A DNA stretch of 64,000 bases from positions 930,001 to 994,000 of the forward strand of contig NZ_LR733303.1 of NCBI RefSeq assembly GCF_902506105.1, in the 5' to 3' direction. The stretch comes from Aeromicrobium sp. 9AM. GTDB taxonomy: Bacteria; Actinomycetota; Actinomycetes; Propionibacteriales; Nocardioidaceae. Within the stretch, counting starts at the first letter, position 1. Every line of letters begins with the position of its first letter. The notes beneath the pieces were generated by a model. The model had not been told where the DNA came from. It was given only the letters and a program-made list of their open reading frames with translations, and did not search any database. Of this stretch, positions 1-7,851 are shown in pieces. The translations under genes were made by a program, and so were the position numbers.

Positions 1-82
1 GGTCGACGAGGCCCACATATGTCTGAGGGTCCTTCTAACGTCGTCGATGACCCGCCGCCCACGAGCAGAAACGGAAGCCACC

Positions 83-1159
83 ATGGCACAGCCCAACAGT
101 TCCCTCGCCACCGCCAAGGACAGGGACAAGTCCCTCGAGAACGCAATGGCCCAGATCGACCGTGCCCACGGCAAGGGCGCCGTCATGCGGCTGGGTGACC
201 AGGCCCGCGCCCCGATCGAGGTCATCCCCACCGGTGCGACCACGCTCGACATCGCCCTCGGCATCGGCGGTCTGCCCCGTGGACGTGTCGTCGAGATCTA
301 CGGCCCGGAGTCCTCGGGCAAGACGACGGTCGCCCTCCACGCGGTGGCCAACGCCCAGAAGGCCGGCGGGGTCGCTGCCTTCATCGATGCCGAGCACGCG
401 CTCGACCCGGAGTACGCCAAGCGGCTCGGCGTCGACACCGACGCACTCCTGATCTCGCAGCCCGACAGCGGTGAGCAGGCGCTCGAGATCGCCGACATGC
501 TGATCCGCTCCGGCGCGCTCGACATCATCGTGATCGACTCGGTGGCCGCGCTCGTGCCCCGTGCCGAGATCGACGGCGAGATGGGCGACAGCCACGTGGG
601 CCTGCAGGCGCGGCTCATGAGCCAGGCGCTTCGCAAGATGACCGGTGCCATCAACGGCTCGGGCACGACCGCGATCTTCATCAACCAGCTGCGCGAGAAG
701 ATCGGCGTCATGTTCGGCTCGCCCGAGACGACCACGGGCGGCAAGGCGCTCAAGTTCTACGCCTCGGTCCGCATGGATGTCCGGCGCATCGAGACGCTCA
801 AGGACGGCACCGACATGGTCGGCAACCGCACCCGCATCAAGGTCGTCAAGAACAAGCTGGCCCCGCCGTTCAAGCAGGCCGAGTTCGACATCATGTACGG
901 CCAGGGCATCAGCCGAGAGGGCAGCCTGATCGATGTCGGCGTCGAGGCCGGCTTCGTCCGCAAGGCCGGCGCCTGGTTCACCTACGAAGGTGACCAGCTC
1001 GGTCAGGGCAAGGAGAAGGCTCGCCAGTTCCTGCGCGACAACCCCGACCTCGCCGAGGAGCTCGAGAAGCGAATCATGGAGCACCACGGCATCGGCGCAC
1101 AGGCCGACAAGCCGGCGCTCGAGGTTGTCGAGGAGCCCCCGACCGACATCGAGTTCTGA
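83..1159 (+). CDS. recA: Recombinase RecA
   Basis: RecA forms ATP-dependent filaments on single-stranded DNA, drives strand exchange and stimulates LexA self-cleavage. The 358-residue product has the Walker A motif GPESSGKT at residues 74-81, the [17 protein letters not shown] region and an acidic tail, all usual for bacterial RecA at a normal length. The ATG at 83 is chosen because GGAAG lies just upstream and the protein then begins in the usual way; an in-frame ATG at 47 would add 12 atypical residues. recX follows after one base, so the two are probably co-transcribed. Only 82 bases of upstream sequence are present and no LexA box is visible in them; it may lie outside the window. Confidence 0.98.
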   Translation: MAQPNSSLATAKDRDKSLENAMAQIDRAHGKGAVMRLGDQARAPIEVIPTGATTLDIALGIGGLPRGRVVEIYGPESSGKTTVALHAVANAQKAGGVAAFIDAEHALDPEYAKRLGVDTDALLISQPDSGEQALEIADMLIRSGALDIIVIDSVAALVPRAEIDGEMGDSHVGLQARLMSQALRKMTGAINGSGTTAIFINQLREKIGVMFGSPETTTGGKALKFYASVRMDVRRIETLKDGTDMVGNRTRIKVVKNKLAPPFKQAEFDIMYGQGISREGSLIDVGVEAGFVRKAGAWFTYEGDQLGQGKEKARQFLRDNPDLAEELEKRIMEHHGIGAQADKPALEVVEEPPTDIEF

Positions 1160-1160
1160 C

Positions 1161-1679
1161 ATGCCGCGCACGCCGGTCGAGGAGATGACTCCGGAGGAGC
1201 TCACGAGCTTCGCCAAGGAGATCGTGGTGCGCAAGCTCAGCGAACGAGCACACAGCCGAAGCGACCTCGCTCAGGCACTTGCCAAGAAGCAGGTGCCTGA
1301 GGGGGTCGTCGAGGCGACCCTCGCCAAGTTCGAGGCCGCGGGACTGATCGACGACGAGGAGTTCGCGCGCTCCTGGGTGCAGGCCCGCCAACGCGGCAAG
1401 GGACTGTCGTCGCGGGCCCTCGCGATGGAGCTGCGTCGCAAGGGCGTTGATGACGAGATCTCCAAGGAAGTGCTGTCCGAGATCGATCCCGACGCCGAGG
1501 TGCAGGCGGCCCACCGGCTGGTGCAGACCAAGCTCCGATCGATGTCGCGCTTCGACGACACCACCAAGATTCGGCGCCTCACGGGCATGCTGGCCCGCAA
1601 GGGCTACTCGCCCCAGCTCGCGTTCGACGTGGTCCGTCAAGAGCTCGGCGCCGAGGCGCAGGCCCTCGACAGCATGTGA
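1161..1679 (+). CDS. recX: Regulatory protein RecX
   Basis: RecX binds RecA filaments and limits RecA activity. The 172-residue protein has the three-helix repeat character of the family: helix-rich, with conserved stretches such as LIDDEEFARSWVQARQRGKG and GLSSRALAMELRRKGV. Its position one base after the recA stop is the classical recA-recX arrangement and implies co-expression and probable translational coupling. The start at ATG 1161 is the only good candidate. Length and context agree with other actinobacterial RecX proteins. Confidence 0.95.
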   Translation: MPRTPVEEMTPEELTSFAKEIVVRKLSERAHSRSDLAQALAKKQVPEGVVEATLAKFEAAGLIDDEEFARSWVQARQRGKGLSSRALAMELRRKGVDDEISKEVLSEIDPDAEVQAAHRLVQTKLRSMSRFDDTTKIRRLTGMLARKGYSPQLAFDVVRQELGAEAQALDSM

Positions 1680-1702
1680 CGGAGTTCCTACGCTTCTGAC
1701 CC

Positions 1703-2230
1703 ATGCCGGAGTTCGAGTTCCGCCGACTGGTCGACGCCGACCTCGACGACCTGGTGCGCTGGATGGCTGCAGACCACGCGCAACCCTGGTTCTGGGACGA
1801 ACCACGGTCCGTCGAGGGTGCGCGCACGATCTACGCCAAGGAGCTCGCCGGCACGAGTGCCACTCGCATGTGGCTCGTCCTGCTCGACGGTCGGCCGATC
1901 GGCTACGTGCAGGACTATCCGGTCAAGGCGTATGACGACTACGCCGTCAGGGTGCAGGACCTCGAAGCGATCGCGTTCGACTACCTGATCGGGGAGCCTG
2001 ACCTGGTCGACCGCGGCATCGGCACCCGCATGATCGCGGCCTACTGCCGCGACGTGCTGTGCCGGGACTACCCGGACGCGCCACGGTTCGTCGCGAGCCC
2101 TGACGTGCGCAACAAGCGTTCGATCCGCGTGCTCGAGAAGTGCGGCTTCACCCCCGGCCTGTGGATCCAGCCCGAGTCGGTGAAGTACCCGGAGATCGTC
2201 TGCACGGCCCCGCGCACCCAGTTCGAGTGA
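1703..2230 (+). CDS. GNAT family N-acetyltransferase, AAC(6')-like
   Basis: The 175-residue protein looks like a single GNAT domain. The region around residues 85-130 (DYLIGEPDLVDRGIGTRMI) contains the R/Q-x-x-G-x-G/A acetyl-CoA loop as DRGIGT, and the C-terminal half has the NKRSIRVLEKCGF segment typical of GNAT proteins. Overall it resembles the aminoglycoside 6'-N-acetyltransferase / RimJ-like group (acidic pocket, WFWDEP and IGYVQDY segments). The substrate cannot be read from the sequence, and chromosomal members are often not resistance determinants. It sits just after recX in the same direction, but 23 bases separate them. Confidence 0.8.
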   Translation: MPEFEFRRLVDADLDDLVRWMAADHAQPWFWDEPRSVEGARTIYAKELAGTSATRMWLVLLDGRPIGYVQDYPVKAYDDYAVRVQDLEAIAFDYLIGEPDLVDRGIGTRMIAAYCRDVLCRDYPDAPRFVASPDVRNKRSIRVLEKCGFTPGLWIQPESVKYPEIVCTAPRTQFE

Positions 2231-2233
2231 GGT

Positions 2234-2647
2234 CTACGAGAGCCGTTCCACGAACGTCAGCAGATTGCCGTCGAGGTCGAGCGTGTCGACCTCGCGCGTG
2301 CCCCACGTGGTGTCCTTCGGCGCGTCATCGTGCGTGTAGTGCAGGACACCGGCTGCCTGCATCTCGGTGAACACCTCGTCGGCGGAGTCCACGTCGATGC
2401 GGCAGCTCGCCGTCCCCGCGATGAAGTCCTCCGCGCCGCTGCGGACGGGTGCATCGGCGAAGTCCGGCCGGCTGCGCCATCCGGTGTCGTCCGCGAGCCA
2501 CAGGTGGACCTGCGCGTCGTCCCGGTTGAGCCGGGCGAAGTCCCCGTCGGAGTGAATCACGTCGAACCCGAAGCGGGTCTCGTAGAACGCGATGGCAGCA
2601 GGCATGTCGCGAACGGGCAGCGCCGGGACGGTCCTGGAGAATCCCAT
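2234..2647 (-). CDS. VOC-family (glyoxalase/bleomycin-resistance fold) protein
   Basis: The 137-residue protein has the beta-alpha-beta-beta-beta VOC pattern: VPALPVRDMPAAIAFYETRFGF at the start, an FARLNRDDAQVHLWL segment, and DLDGNLLTFVER at the end carrying the usual C-terminal metal-site glutamate position. It resembles bleomycin-resistance-type VOC proteins, which may bind drugs or act as lyases or isomerases; the substrate is unknown. Its ATG lies three bases after the PadR stop, so it is the second gene of a leftward padR-VOC operon and may be under the control of that regulator. Confidence 0.8.
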   Translation of the reverse strand: MGFSRTVPALPVRDMPAAIAFYETRFGFDVIHSDGDFARLNRDDAQVHLWLADDTGWRSRPDFADAPVRSGAEDFIAGTASCRIDVDSADEVFTEMQAAGVLHYTHDDAPKDTTWGTREVDTLDLDGNLLTFVERLS

Positions 2648-2649
2648 GC

Positions 2650-3198
2650 TCAGAGCGTACGGCGAAGCTTCTCGACGATCTCGACCTCGGCGTCGTAGTA
2701 GGCCAGGCCCCAGTCGGCGACCCGGGCGGGATAGGCGACCGCCTCGTTGTCGCCGAGCATCTCGCGTACGGCCTCGAGCTCCTTGCGCCGGTCCGCGACG
2801 GCGGAGACGTAGCCGTCGAGCATCGCCTCGACCTCGCCAGGTCCCATCAGGCTGCCGAGCATGAGGCGCAGGGCGATGGGGTGCTTGAGCATGGGGAACT
2901 CGTGCTCGGACGTGTGCAGCCAGGTCTCGAGCGACTCCCGTCCTGCCGGCGTGATCCGAAACCGCCGAGTGGTCCGTTTGCCGGACGTGTCGTCGGCGCC
3001 CTGGACGTAGCCGGTGCCACTGAGCCGGTCCAGCTCGGTGTAGATCTGGCTCATCGCGGGGGAGACCCAGTAGAAGCGGAGCGTGCGATCCGCGCGCTGC
3101 TTCAGCTCATAGCCCGTGAGACCGTGCTCCGAGGTCTCGCTGTCGAACACCAGGAGACCCAGCAGGGCGTACGACGTCGTTGACAGGCTTGCGGTCAC
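2650..3198 (-). CDS. PadR-family transcriptional regulator
   Basis: The protein (182 residues from the chosen GTG) starts with the PadR winged helix (TSYALLGLL, GLTGYELKQRADRTLRFYWVSPAMSQIYTELDRLSGTGYV) and ends with the helical Vir-type dimerisation region. PadR proteins repress small operons by binding palindromes in divergent promoters. The GTG at 3198 is preferred over an in-frame TTG at 3219, because the TTG lies inside the perfect palindrome at 3212-3228. The VOC gene follows directly, and an Asp-box protein is divergent, so both are likely targets. The effector ligand is unknown. Confidence 0.88.
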   Translation of the reverse strand: MTASLSTTSYALLGLLVFDSETSEHGLTGYELKQRADRTLRFYWVSPAMSQIYTELDRLSGTGYVQGADDTSGKRTTRRFRITPAGRESLETWLHTSEHEFPMLKHPIALRLMLGSLMGPGEVEAMLDGYVSAVADRRKELEAVREMLGDNEAVAYPARVADWGLAYYDAEVEIVEKLRRTL

Positions 3199-3211
3199 GG
3201 ATCTAGCGTAC

Positions 3212-3228
3212 TGTTCCAATTAGGAACA
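3212..3228. promoter_or_regulatory. Perfect inverted repeat in the padR/Asp-box divergent promoter
   Basis: TGTTCC-AATTA-GGAACA has perfect 6-bp arms and a 5-bp spacer. It lies in the 49 bp between the divergent PadR and Asp-box genes. Inferred to be the PadR operator controlling both directions. Confidence 0.6.
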
Positions 3229-3247
3229 CGTCTGGAGGCGGAGCGAG

Positions 3248-4333
3248 ATGTCCGACACGGTCCTGTTGGCTGGAACTCGCAAGGGACTCTTCATCGGTCG
3301 CGCTGATGCCGACCGGTCATCGTGGACGTGGGACAAGCCCTTGTTCCCCATGGAGGAGGTCTACTCCGCCGCGATCGACACCCGCGGGTCGGCCCCGCGC
3401 CTCTTGGCGGGGGCCACGAGCCCGCACTGGGGTCCGCAGGTGTTCCGTTCCGACGACCTCGGTCGCACGTGGGACGAGACCAAGGGTGGAGCCGTCAGGT
3501 TCCCGGAGGGCACCGGCGCCGCGCTCGAACGCGTGTGGCAGCTGCGCCCCGCACCGGACGGTCAGGACGACATCGTCTACGCCGGGACGGAGCCGTCGGC
3601 GCTGTTCAGGTCGACCGATCGTGGCGAGACGTTCGAGATCGTCCGCAGCCTGTGGGACCACCCCCACCGGCCCAACTGGCAGCCCGGTGGCGGCGGCCAG
3701 GCTATTCACACGGTGCTGCCGCACCCGACCGATCCCGACATCGTCACGATCGCGATGTCGACCGGAGGTGTCTATCGCACCGAGGACGCGGGGGAGTCGT
3801 GGACTCCCTACAACCGGGGCATCGGCGCCGAGTTCATCCCCGGCGAGACGCCCGAGTACGGGCAGTGCGTCCACAAGGTCGCGATCGACGCCGGTGACCC
3901 CGACCGGATGTATGCCCAGAACCACGGCGGCGTCTTCCGCTCGGACGACGCCGGCCGCTCCTGGCAGTCGATCGCGGACGGTCTGCCGGCTGACTTCGGC
4001 TTCCCGATCGTCGCCCATCCGCATCGTCCCGGCACGGTGTTCGTGTTCCCGCTCGTCGCGGACATCGAACGGTTCCCGCCGTCCGGCAAGCCGGCCGTGT
4101 GGCGCTCTGATGACGCCGGCGAGACGTGGCAGGAGACCGGTCCCGGCCTTCCCGCTGAGGCGCACACCGCCGTGCTGCGCGATGCGTTCGTGTCGGACCA
4201 GGCAGATCCGCTCGGCCTCTACCTCGGCACGCGGCACGGGGCGATCTGGGCCAGCAACGACGAAGGTGGTACGTGGGCCGAGATCCGCAACAACCTGCCC
4301 GACGTGCTGTGCGTACGCGCCGCCGTGATCTGA
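3248..4333 (+). CDS. Asp-box (BNR) repeat beta-propeller protein, sialidase-like
   Basis: The 361-residue protein carries at least six Asp-box motifs (S-x-D-x-G-x-T/S-W): SDDLGRTW, STDRGETF, TEDAGESW, SDDAGRSW, SDDAGETW and SNDEGGTW. This is the signature of WD40/YVTN/BNR-like beta-propellers such as sialidase- and VPS10-type domains. There is no signal peptide or membrane segment, so it is probably cytoplasmic. A full sialidase active site is not evident and enzymatic activity should not be assumed. GGAGG precedes the ATG at a good distance. It is divergent from the PadR gene and probably repressed by it. Confidence 0.8.
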   Translation: MSDTVLLAGTRKGLFIGRADADRSSWTWDKPLFPMEEVYSAAIDTRGSAPRLLAGATSPHWGPQVFRSDDLGRTWDETKGGAVRFPEGTGAALERVWQLRPAPDGQDDIVYAGTEPSALFRSTDRGETFEIVRSLWDHPHRPNWQPGGGGQAIHTVLPHPTDPDIVTIAMSTGGVYRTEDAGESWTPYNRGIGAEFIPGETPEYGQCVHKVAIDAGDPDRMYAQNHGGVFRSDDAGRSWQSIADGLPADFGFPIVAHPHRPGTVFVFPLVADIERFPPSGKPAVWRSDDAGETWQETGPGLPAEAHTAVLRDAFVSDQADPLGLYLGTRHGAIWASNDEGGTWAEIRNNLPDVLCVRAAVI

Positions 4334-4337
4334 GGCG

Positions 4338-4400
4338 GGTCGTCACCCACGTCCCTCGTGTCGTCACCCACGTCCCTTGTGTCGTCACCCACGTTCCTTG
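4338..4400. repeat. Three tandem copies of a 21-bp repeat
   Basis: The units at 4338-4358, 4359-4379 and 4380-4400 share the core GTCGTCACCCACGT and differ at only one or two positions each. The array lies between the stop of the Asp-box gene and the DUF4442 gene and runs into a dispersed repeat copy at 4396-4414. No function can be read from it. Confidence 0.85.
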
Positions 4401-4414
4401 AGCCTGTCGAAAGG
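4396..4414 (+). repeat. Dispersed short repeat, CTTGAGCCTGTCGAAAGG type
   Basis: CCTTGAGCCTGTCGAAAGG can form an imperfect stem and recurs in this window near 18581, 20947, 20989, 42393 and 45119. It overlaps the third 21-bp tandem unit. Confidence 0.8.
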
Positions 4415-4440
4415 ACATTACTCGCTGGTAACCTCAAGGC

Positions 4441-4899
4441 ATGCCTTCGACTCTCGAGCTCTACAACAAGCTGACCGCGCTGCCCCAGGGCAAGCGACTG
4501 TTCTCGATCGCGTTCGGCCAGAAGGCGCCGTACTTCTCCTCGATCCACCTCGAGGTGCAGGAGATGAAACCGCACTTCGGTCAGGTCAGGATCCCCAAGC
4601 GCCGCTCGGTCAAGAACCACATCGGCACGATCCACGCGATCGCGGCGTGCAATGGGCTCGAGGCTGCGATGGGCCTGCTGGCCGAGGCGACCTGCCCGTC
4701 CGACATGCGTTGGCTGCCCAAGGGCATGGAGGTCAGCTATCTCGCCAAGTCGACGACAGCGCTGACCTGCACGGCCGAGAGCACCGCAGCCGACTGGACT
4801 GCGGGCCCCGACGTGCCGATCAAGGTCAAGGCCGTCACCACCGATGGCACCGTGACCGTCGAGGGCACGATCCACCTCTGGGTCACGCCAAAGCGCTAG
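4441..4899 (+). CDS. DUF4442 hotdog-fold protein, thioesterase-like
   Basis: The 152-residue protein matches the DUF4442 / PaaI-like hotdog pattern: an N-terminal helical segment, the SVKNHIGTIHAIAACNGLEAAMGLL stretch (the hotdog helix with the N-H-x-G-T-x-H motif), and alternating beta strands to the C-terminus (TVEGTIHLWVTPKR). Hotdog proteins of this group usually act on acyl-CoA or other thioesters, but the substrate here is unknown. It converges with the ABC permease gene, overlapping its end by four bases. Confidence 0.8.
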   Translation: MPSTLELYNKLTALPQGKRLFSIAFGQKAPYFSSIHLEVQEMKPHFGQVRIPKRRSVKNHIGTIHAIAACNGLEAAMGLLAEATCPSDMRWLPKGMEVSYLAKSTTALTCTAESTAADWTAGPDVPIKVKAVTTDGTVTVEGTIHLWVTPKR

Positions 4900-5771
4900 A
4901 AGCCGCCGCCTGGCATTGCGGCGCCGCCTCCGGGCTGGCTCTGCACGATGCCGCCGACCAGGTCGATCTTCGACTCGCCACCGAAACGTCGCTGCAGCCA
5001 CACTCCCAACGCGTACAGCAGCAGGTTGAGGACGATGTAGATGATGGCCAGGACGATGCCGGTCTGGAGATAGTTCCTGAACTCCCGCCAGACGCCTCGC
5101 CCGGCGAACGTCAGACCCGGAGCAAGGATGTAGTAGCCGAGGCTGGTGTCCTTGAGTGCGACGATGCACTGGCTGATGATCGACGGCAGCATGATCTTGA
5201 TGGCCTGCGGCATCTGGATGATGCGCATGACCTGGTTCTTGCGCATGCCGACCGCATACGCAGCCTCTGCCTGACCCGGCGGAACGGCATTGACGCCGGC
5301 GCGGAACACCTCGGCGAGGACGGCTCCGTTGTAGAGCATCAGCCCCAGCACGAGGGGGACGATCGTGTCGAGCGGGAATCCCTGCACCGACCAGATGAAG
5401 ATGATCAACATCAGCAGCGGCACGGCGCGAAAGAACTCGACGAACAACCACGACGGCCACCGCAACCAGCGGTGCTGCGAGAGCTTCCCGACACCGAAGA
5501 CCGCACCGATGATGAGTGCGCCCACGATGGCGATGAGGCCCGCCAGGAGCGTCTTCCACAGCCCTTCGAGCAGAACGTTGATGTACGCAGGGGTGAAGAA
5601 CGGCTCCCACTTGGCGTATTCGAGCTCGCCTTCGCTCTGCAGCTTCCAGACCACGACGGCTGCGATGGCCATCAAGCCGATGACCGTCAGTGCGCCGATG
5701 ATGCGATGGCGACGGGCCGCCTTGGGACCAGGGAGATCGAACAGGACGTTGCTCATCGGGTCACCGCCCAC
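4896..5771 (-). CDS. Polar amino-acid ABC transporter permease (GluD/GlnP-like)
   Basis: The 291-residue protein has an N-terminal membrane segment after a basic stretch (KAARRHR...IGALTVIGLMAIAAVVVW), followed by the His/Glu/Gln/Arg-type permease domain with FFRAVPLLMLIIFIW and the EAA loop NAVPPGQAEAAYAVGM. Such permeases pair with a second permease, a lipid-anchored binding protein and an ATPase to import glutamate-type amino acids. It overlaps the preceding permease by 19 bases. That partner is truncated, and no ATPase or binding protein is adjacent, so the system is probably not functional unless completed elsewhere. Confidence 0.88.
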   Translation of the reverse strand: MGGDPMSNVLFDLPGPKAARRHRIIGALTVIGLMAIAAVVVWKLQSEGELEYAKWEPFFTPAYINVLLEGLWKTLLAGLIAIVGALIIGAVFGVGKLSQHRWLRWPSWLFVEFFRAVPLLMLIIFIWSVQGFPLDTIVPLVLGLMLYNGAVLAEVFRAGVNAVPPGQAEAAYAVGMRKNQVMRIIQMPQAIKIMLPSIISQCIVALKDTSLGYYILAPGLTFAGRGVWREFRNYLQTGIVLAIIYIVLNLLLYALGVWLQRRFGGESKIDLVGGIVQSQPGGGAAMPGGGF

Positions 5772-6286
5772 TTGCGCTCGAACAGATAGGCCCCGAAGGA
5801 GATCAGCTCGACGATGACGATGTAGCCGACGGCGAACCCGATGAAGATGGCGACTCGTTCGGTCGCGTGATCGTTGAGCAGGCCACGCATGCGGAACGTC
5901 GCCTCAGCGACGCCGAATCCTGCGGCCAATGAGGTGTTCTTGGTGAGGGCGATCAGGACACTTGCCAGTGGTGGCACGACGTAGCGGAATGCCTGGGGGA
6001 GCAGGACCTGCGTCATGGTCATCCCGAAGGGCATGCCGATCGAACGCGCTGCCTCGGCCTGACCAAGGGGGATGGCATTGACGCCGGAGCGGATGGCCTC
6101 GGTGACGAATGAGGCGGTGTAGACGCCCATGGCCAGCGACACGTTCCACATGAACCCGAAGTCGATGCCCAGCTGGGGCAAGCCGTAGTACGTGAGGATG
6201 ATCAGGATCAGCAGTGGAGTGTTGCGGAACAGCGTGACGTAGCCGATCGCGGCTCCCCGCAGGATCGGGACGGCGAAAGAACTAGT
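5753..6286 (-). pseudogene. 5'-truncated amino-acid ABC transporter permease (GluC-like remnant)
   Basis: The open frame covers about 177 codons and encodes the permease core: VTLFRNTPLLILIILTYYG, the EAA loop NAIPLGQAEAARSIGM and a normal C-terminus. Family members run to about 220 residues or more, and the first transmembrane segment and first part of the domain are missing. In this frame a stop codon (TGA, complement of 6287-6289) lies inside the palindrome at 6280-6301, and no good start codon lies before the conserved region; a TTG at 6181 would remove even more. The binding-protein and ATPase genes expected upstream are absent. This looks like a deletion or rearrangement scar. Confidence 0.75.
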
Positions 6287-6301
6287 TCAGCAGAACTAGT
6301 T
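6280..6301. repeat. Perfect inverted repeat at the broken end of the ABC permease
   Basis: AACTAGTTC-AGCA-GAACTAGTT has 9-bp perfect arms and a 4-base loop. It contains two CTAG tetranucleotides, which are usually rare in bacterial genomes. Recognisable permease sequence stops next to it, so it may mark a recombination junction or be an operator left from the lost promoter. Confidence 0.7.
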
Positions 6302-6372
6302 GCGACACGAATCCAATTCTCCGGATGTGGCCGGCGTAGCGCGGCCCTGGCGATGCCGCCACACTGATCCCT

Positions 6373-7134
6373 GTGAGCCTCACCGAGACCGCGCCTCAGC
6401 GTGTCGATGACACCGACCACGAGGGCAGCGCGGTTATGTGGTTGACGTTCGGGTTGTTCCTGGCCCAGCTCGGCGCGTGCATCGGCATCTATCTGGTGCT
6501 CCGATCCTCCCGTTGGTCGCTGCCGTGGAAGCTGGCCGCCGTTGCGCTGCCCGGAGTCCTTGTGGGAACCGCGAGGATCGCCCCCAAGGACGGGGCGACG
6601 GTCCAATGGGGTTTCTGGATCCTCTGGCTCGCCTTCCTTGTCTGCGCATTCCGGGTGCTTGGCAGCGCGGCGTCACGCGGTTCAGGTCAGCGTGAGCTGA
6701 GCTGGTTCACCGCGCTGCCGCTGGCGATCATCCTGGTGGCGCTCGGGTCGCTTCCGTTGGCGCGGTTGCACCCCATCGGCTCGTACGACTACCGCGACGA
6801 CGTGCTGGCCGCCGCCCACGACGCCGACCGGGCCGGCGAGCCGTATGGCGTGATCACCGAGTCGTTCGACGACAGCAGCGACGAGACCACGGTCGCGACC
6901 GTCAAGCGTCTGGCCGGTCCGGGCAACGCCCGGTTCGTCGCGATCTTCGACAAGCTCGAGGCCGAAGTCGGTGGCTTCGAGACCTCAAAGCTCTCGCGTC
7001 AGCAGCTCGGGACCTGTTACGTCTTCCCGGTCGTGACGTCCAGGCGCGACGGCATCGAGGGCGTCACAGCCCTGTCGCGCCACTGCACGGGGCCGTCGGA
7101 GGCAAGCTCGTCCACCCGCTTGACCGATCGGTGA
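6373..7134 (+). CDS. Hypothetical membrane protein
   Basis: The protein (253 residues from GTG 6373) is not recognised. It has about four hydrophobic segments in the first 130 residues (WLTFGLFLAQLGACIGIYLVL, WKLAAVALPGVLVG, GFWILWLAFLVCAF, ALPLAIILVALGSLPLA), followed by a soluble C-terminal domain of about 120 residues with a conserved-looking GTCYVFPVV stretch. The soluble part is probably extracytoplasmic. Its neighbours on both sides are unrelated hypothetical genes. Confidence 0.65.
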   Translation: MSLTETAPQRVDDTDHEGSAVMWLTFGLFLAQLGACIGIYLVLRSSRWSLPWKLAAVALPGVLVGTARIAPKDGATVQWGFWILWLAFLVCAFRVLGSAASRGSGQRELSWFTALPLAIILVALGSLPLARLHPIGSYDYRDDVLAAAHDADRAGEPYGVITESFDDSSDETTVATVKRLAGPGNARFVAIFDKLEAEVGGFETSKLSRQQLGTCYVFPVVTSRRDGIEGVTALSRHCTGPSEASSSTRLTDR

Positions 7135-7211
7135 CACAGCTGCTCTGCCCATAGGGTTTGGCACGGACGTACCCCGGGTATGTCAACGGCTCCCGACCTC
7201 GAGGAGTATCG

Positions 7212-7760
7212 ATGACCCGTGACACCGTTTCCCGCTCGCTGCACGATCTTGGGCTGGCCGCCTGGTTCGGAGGAACTCTGGCCAACGCCGTCTCGTTGAA
7301 CCCGGCCGCCGGTGCTGCGCAGGGCGCCACCGACACGGGTGCCGTCGTGAACGTCGGCTGGGATCGCTGGACGCCGGTCAACGCCGCCGCCATCGGCGCC
7401 CACATCGCCGGCAGCCTCGGCCAGATCCAGGGCAACAAGGGACGCATCCACGCGCAGAAGGGTGTCGCGTCGATGGCGTTGCTCAAGACCGGACTGACCG
7501 CCGCCGCCCTGGGCGTCACGGCGTACAGCCGCGTGCTCGGCCGCAGGGTCTCCGAACAGACCCGCGTACCGGCCGAGTCCGGCACCGAGCCTGCGCCGGC
7601 GACGCCGCCTGAGGTTGCCGCAGCGCAGAAGCAGCTGCGCCTGCTGCAATGGGCGGTCCCGGCTGTCACGGGCGCGCTGGTCGTCATCAGCGCGTTCGCG
7701 GGCGAGCAGGAGCGCGCGTCGGAGGTCCACAAGGGCCTCGTCCAGCGCATCGTGGGCTAG
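7212..7760 (+). CDS. Hypothetical membrane protein
   Basis: The 182-residue protein is not linked to a known function. It has an N-terminal amphipathic region (DLGLAAWFGGTLANAVSLNPAAG), a central hydrophobic stretch (MALLKTGLTAAALGVTAYSRVLG) and a C-terminal one (LLQWAVPAVTGALVVISAFAG). The ATG at 7212 is chosen because GAGGAG lies eight bases upstream. Similar small proteins are common in Actinobacteria. It ends 91 bases before the GAF-ANTAR gene. Confidence 0.65.
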   Translation: MTRDTVSRSLHDLGLAAWFGGTLANAVSLNPAAGAAQGATDTGAVVNVGWDRWTPVNAAAIGAHIAGSLGQIQGNKGRIHAQKGVASMALLKTGLTAAALGVTAYSRVLGRRVSEQTRVPAESGTEPAPATPPEVAAAQKQLRLLQWAVPAVTGALVVISAFAGEQERASEVHKGLVQRIVG

Positions 7761-7851
7761 TTCAAACGAGACAGTCGGTCCCGACCCGGTGGACCTTCAT
7801 CGCCGTATGCTGCGACTGCGTGCCGCAGCGCACGGCGATGGAGGTGGGAGC

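Noticed and set aside
1..82. LexA box upstream of recA
   Set aside because: Only 82 bases are available, and CACATATGTCTG lacks the GAAC-N4-GTTC core.
3248..4333. Calling this gene a sialidase
   Set aside because: Asp-boxes occur in many beta-propellers, and a sialidase active site is not evident.
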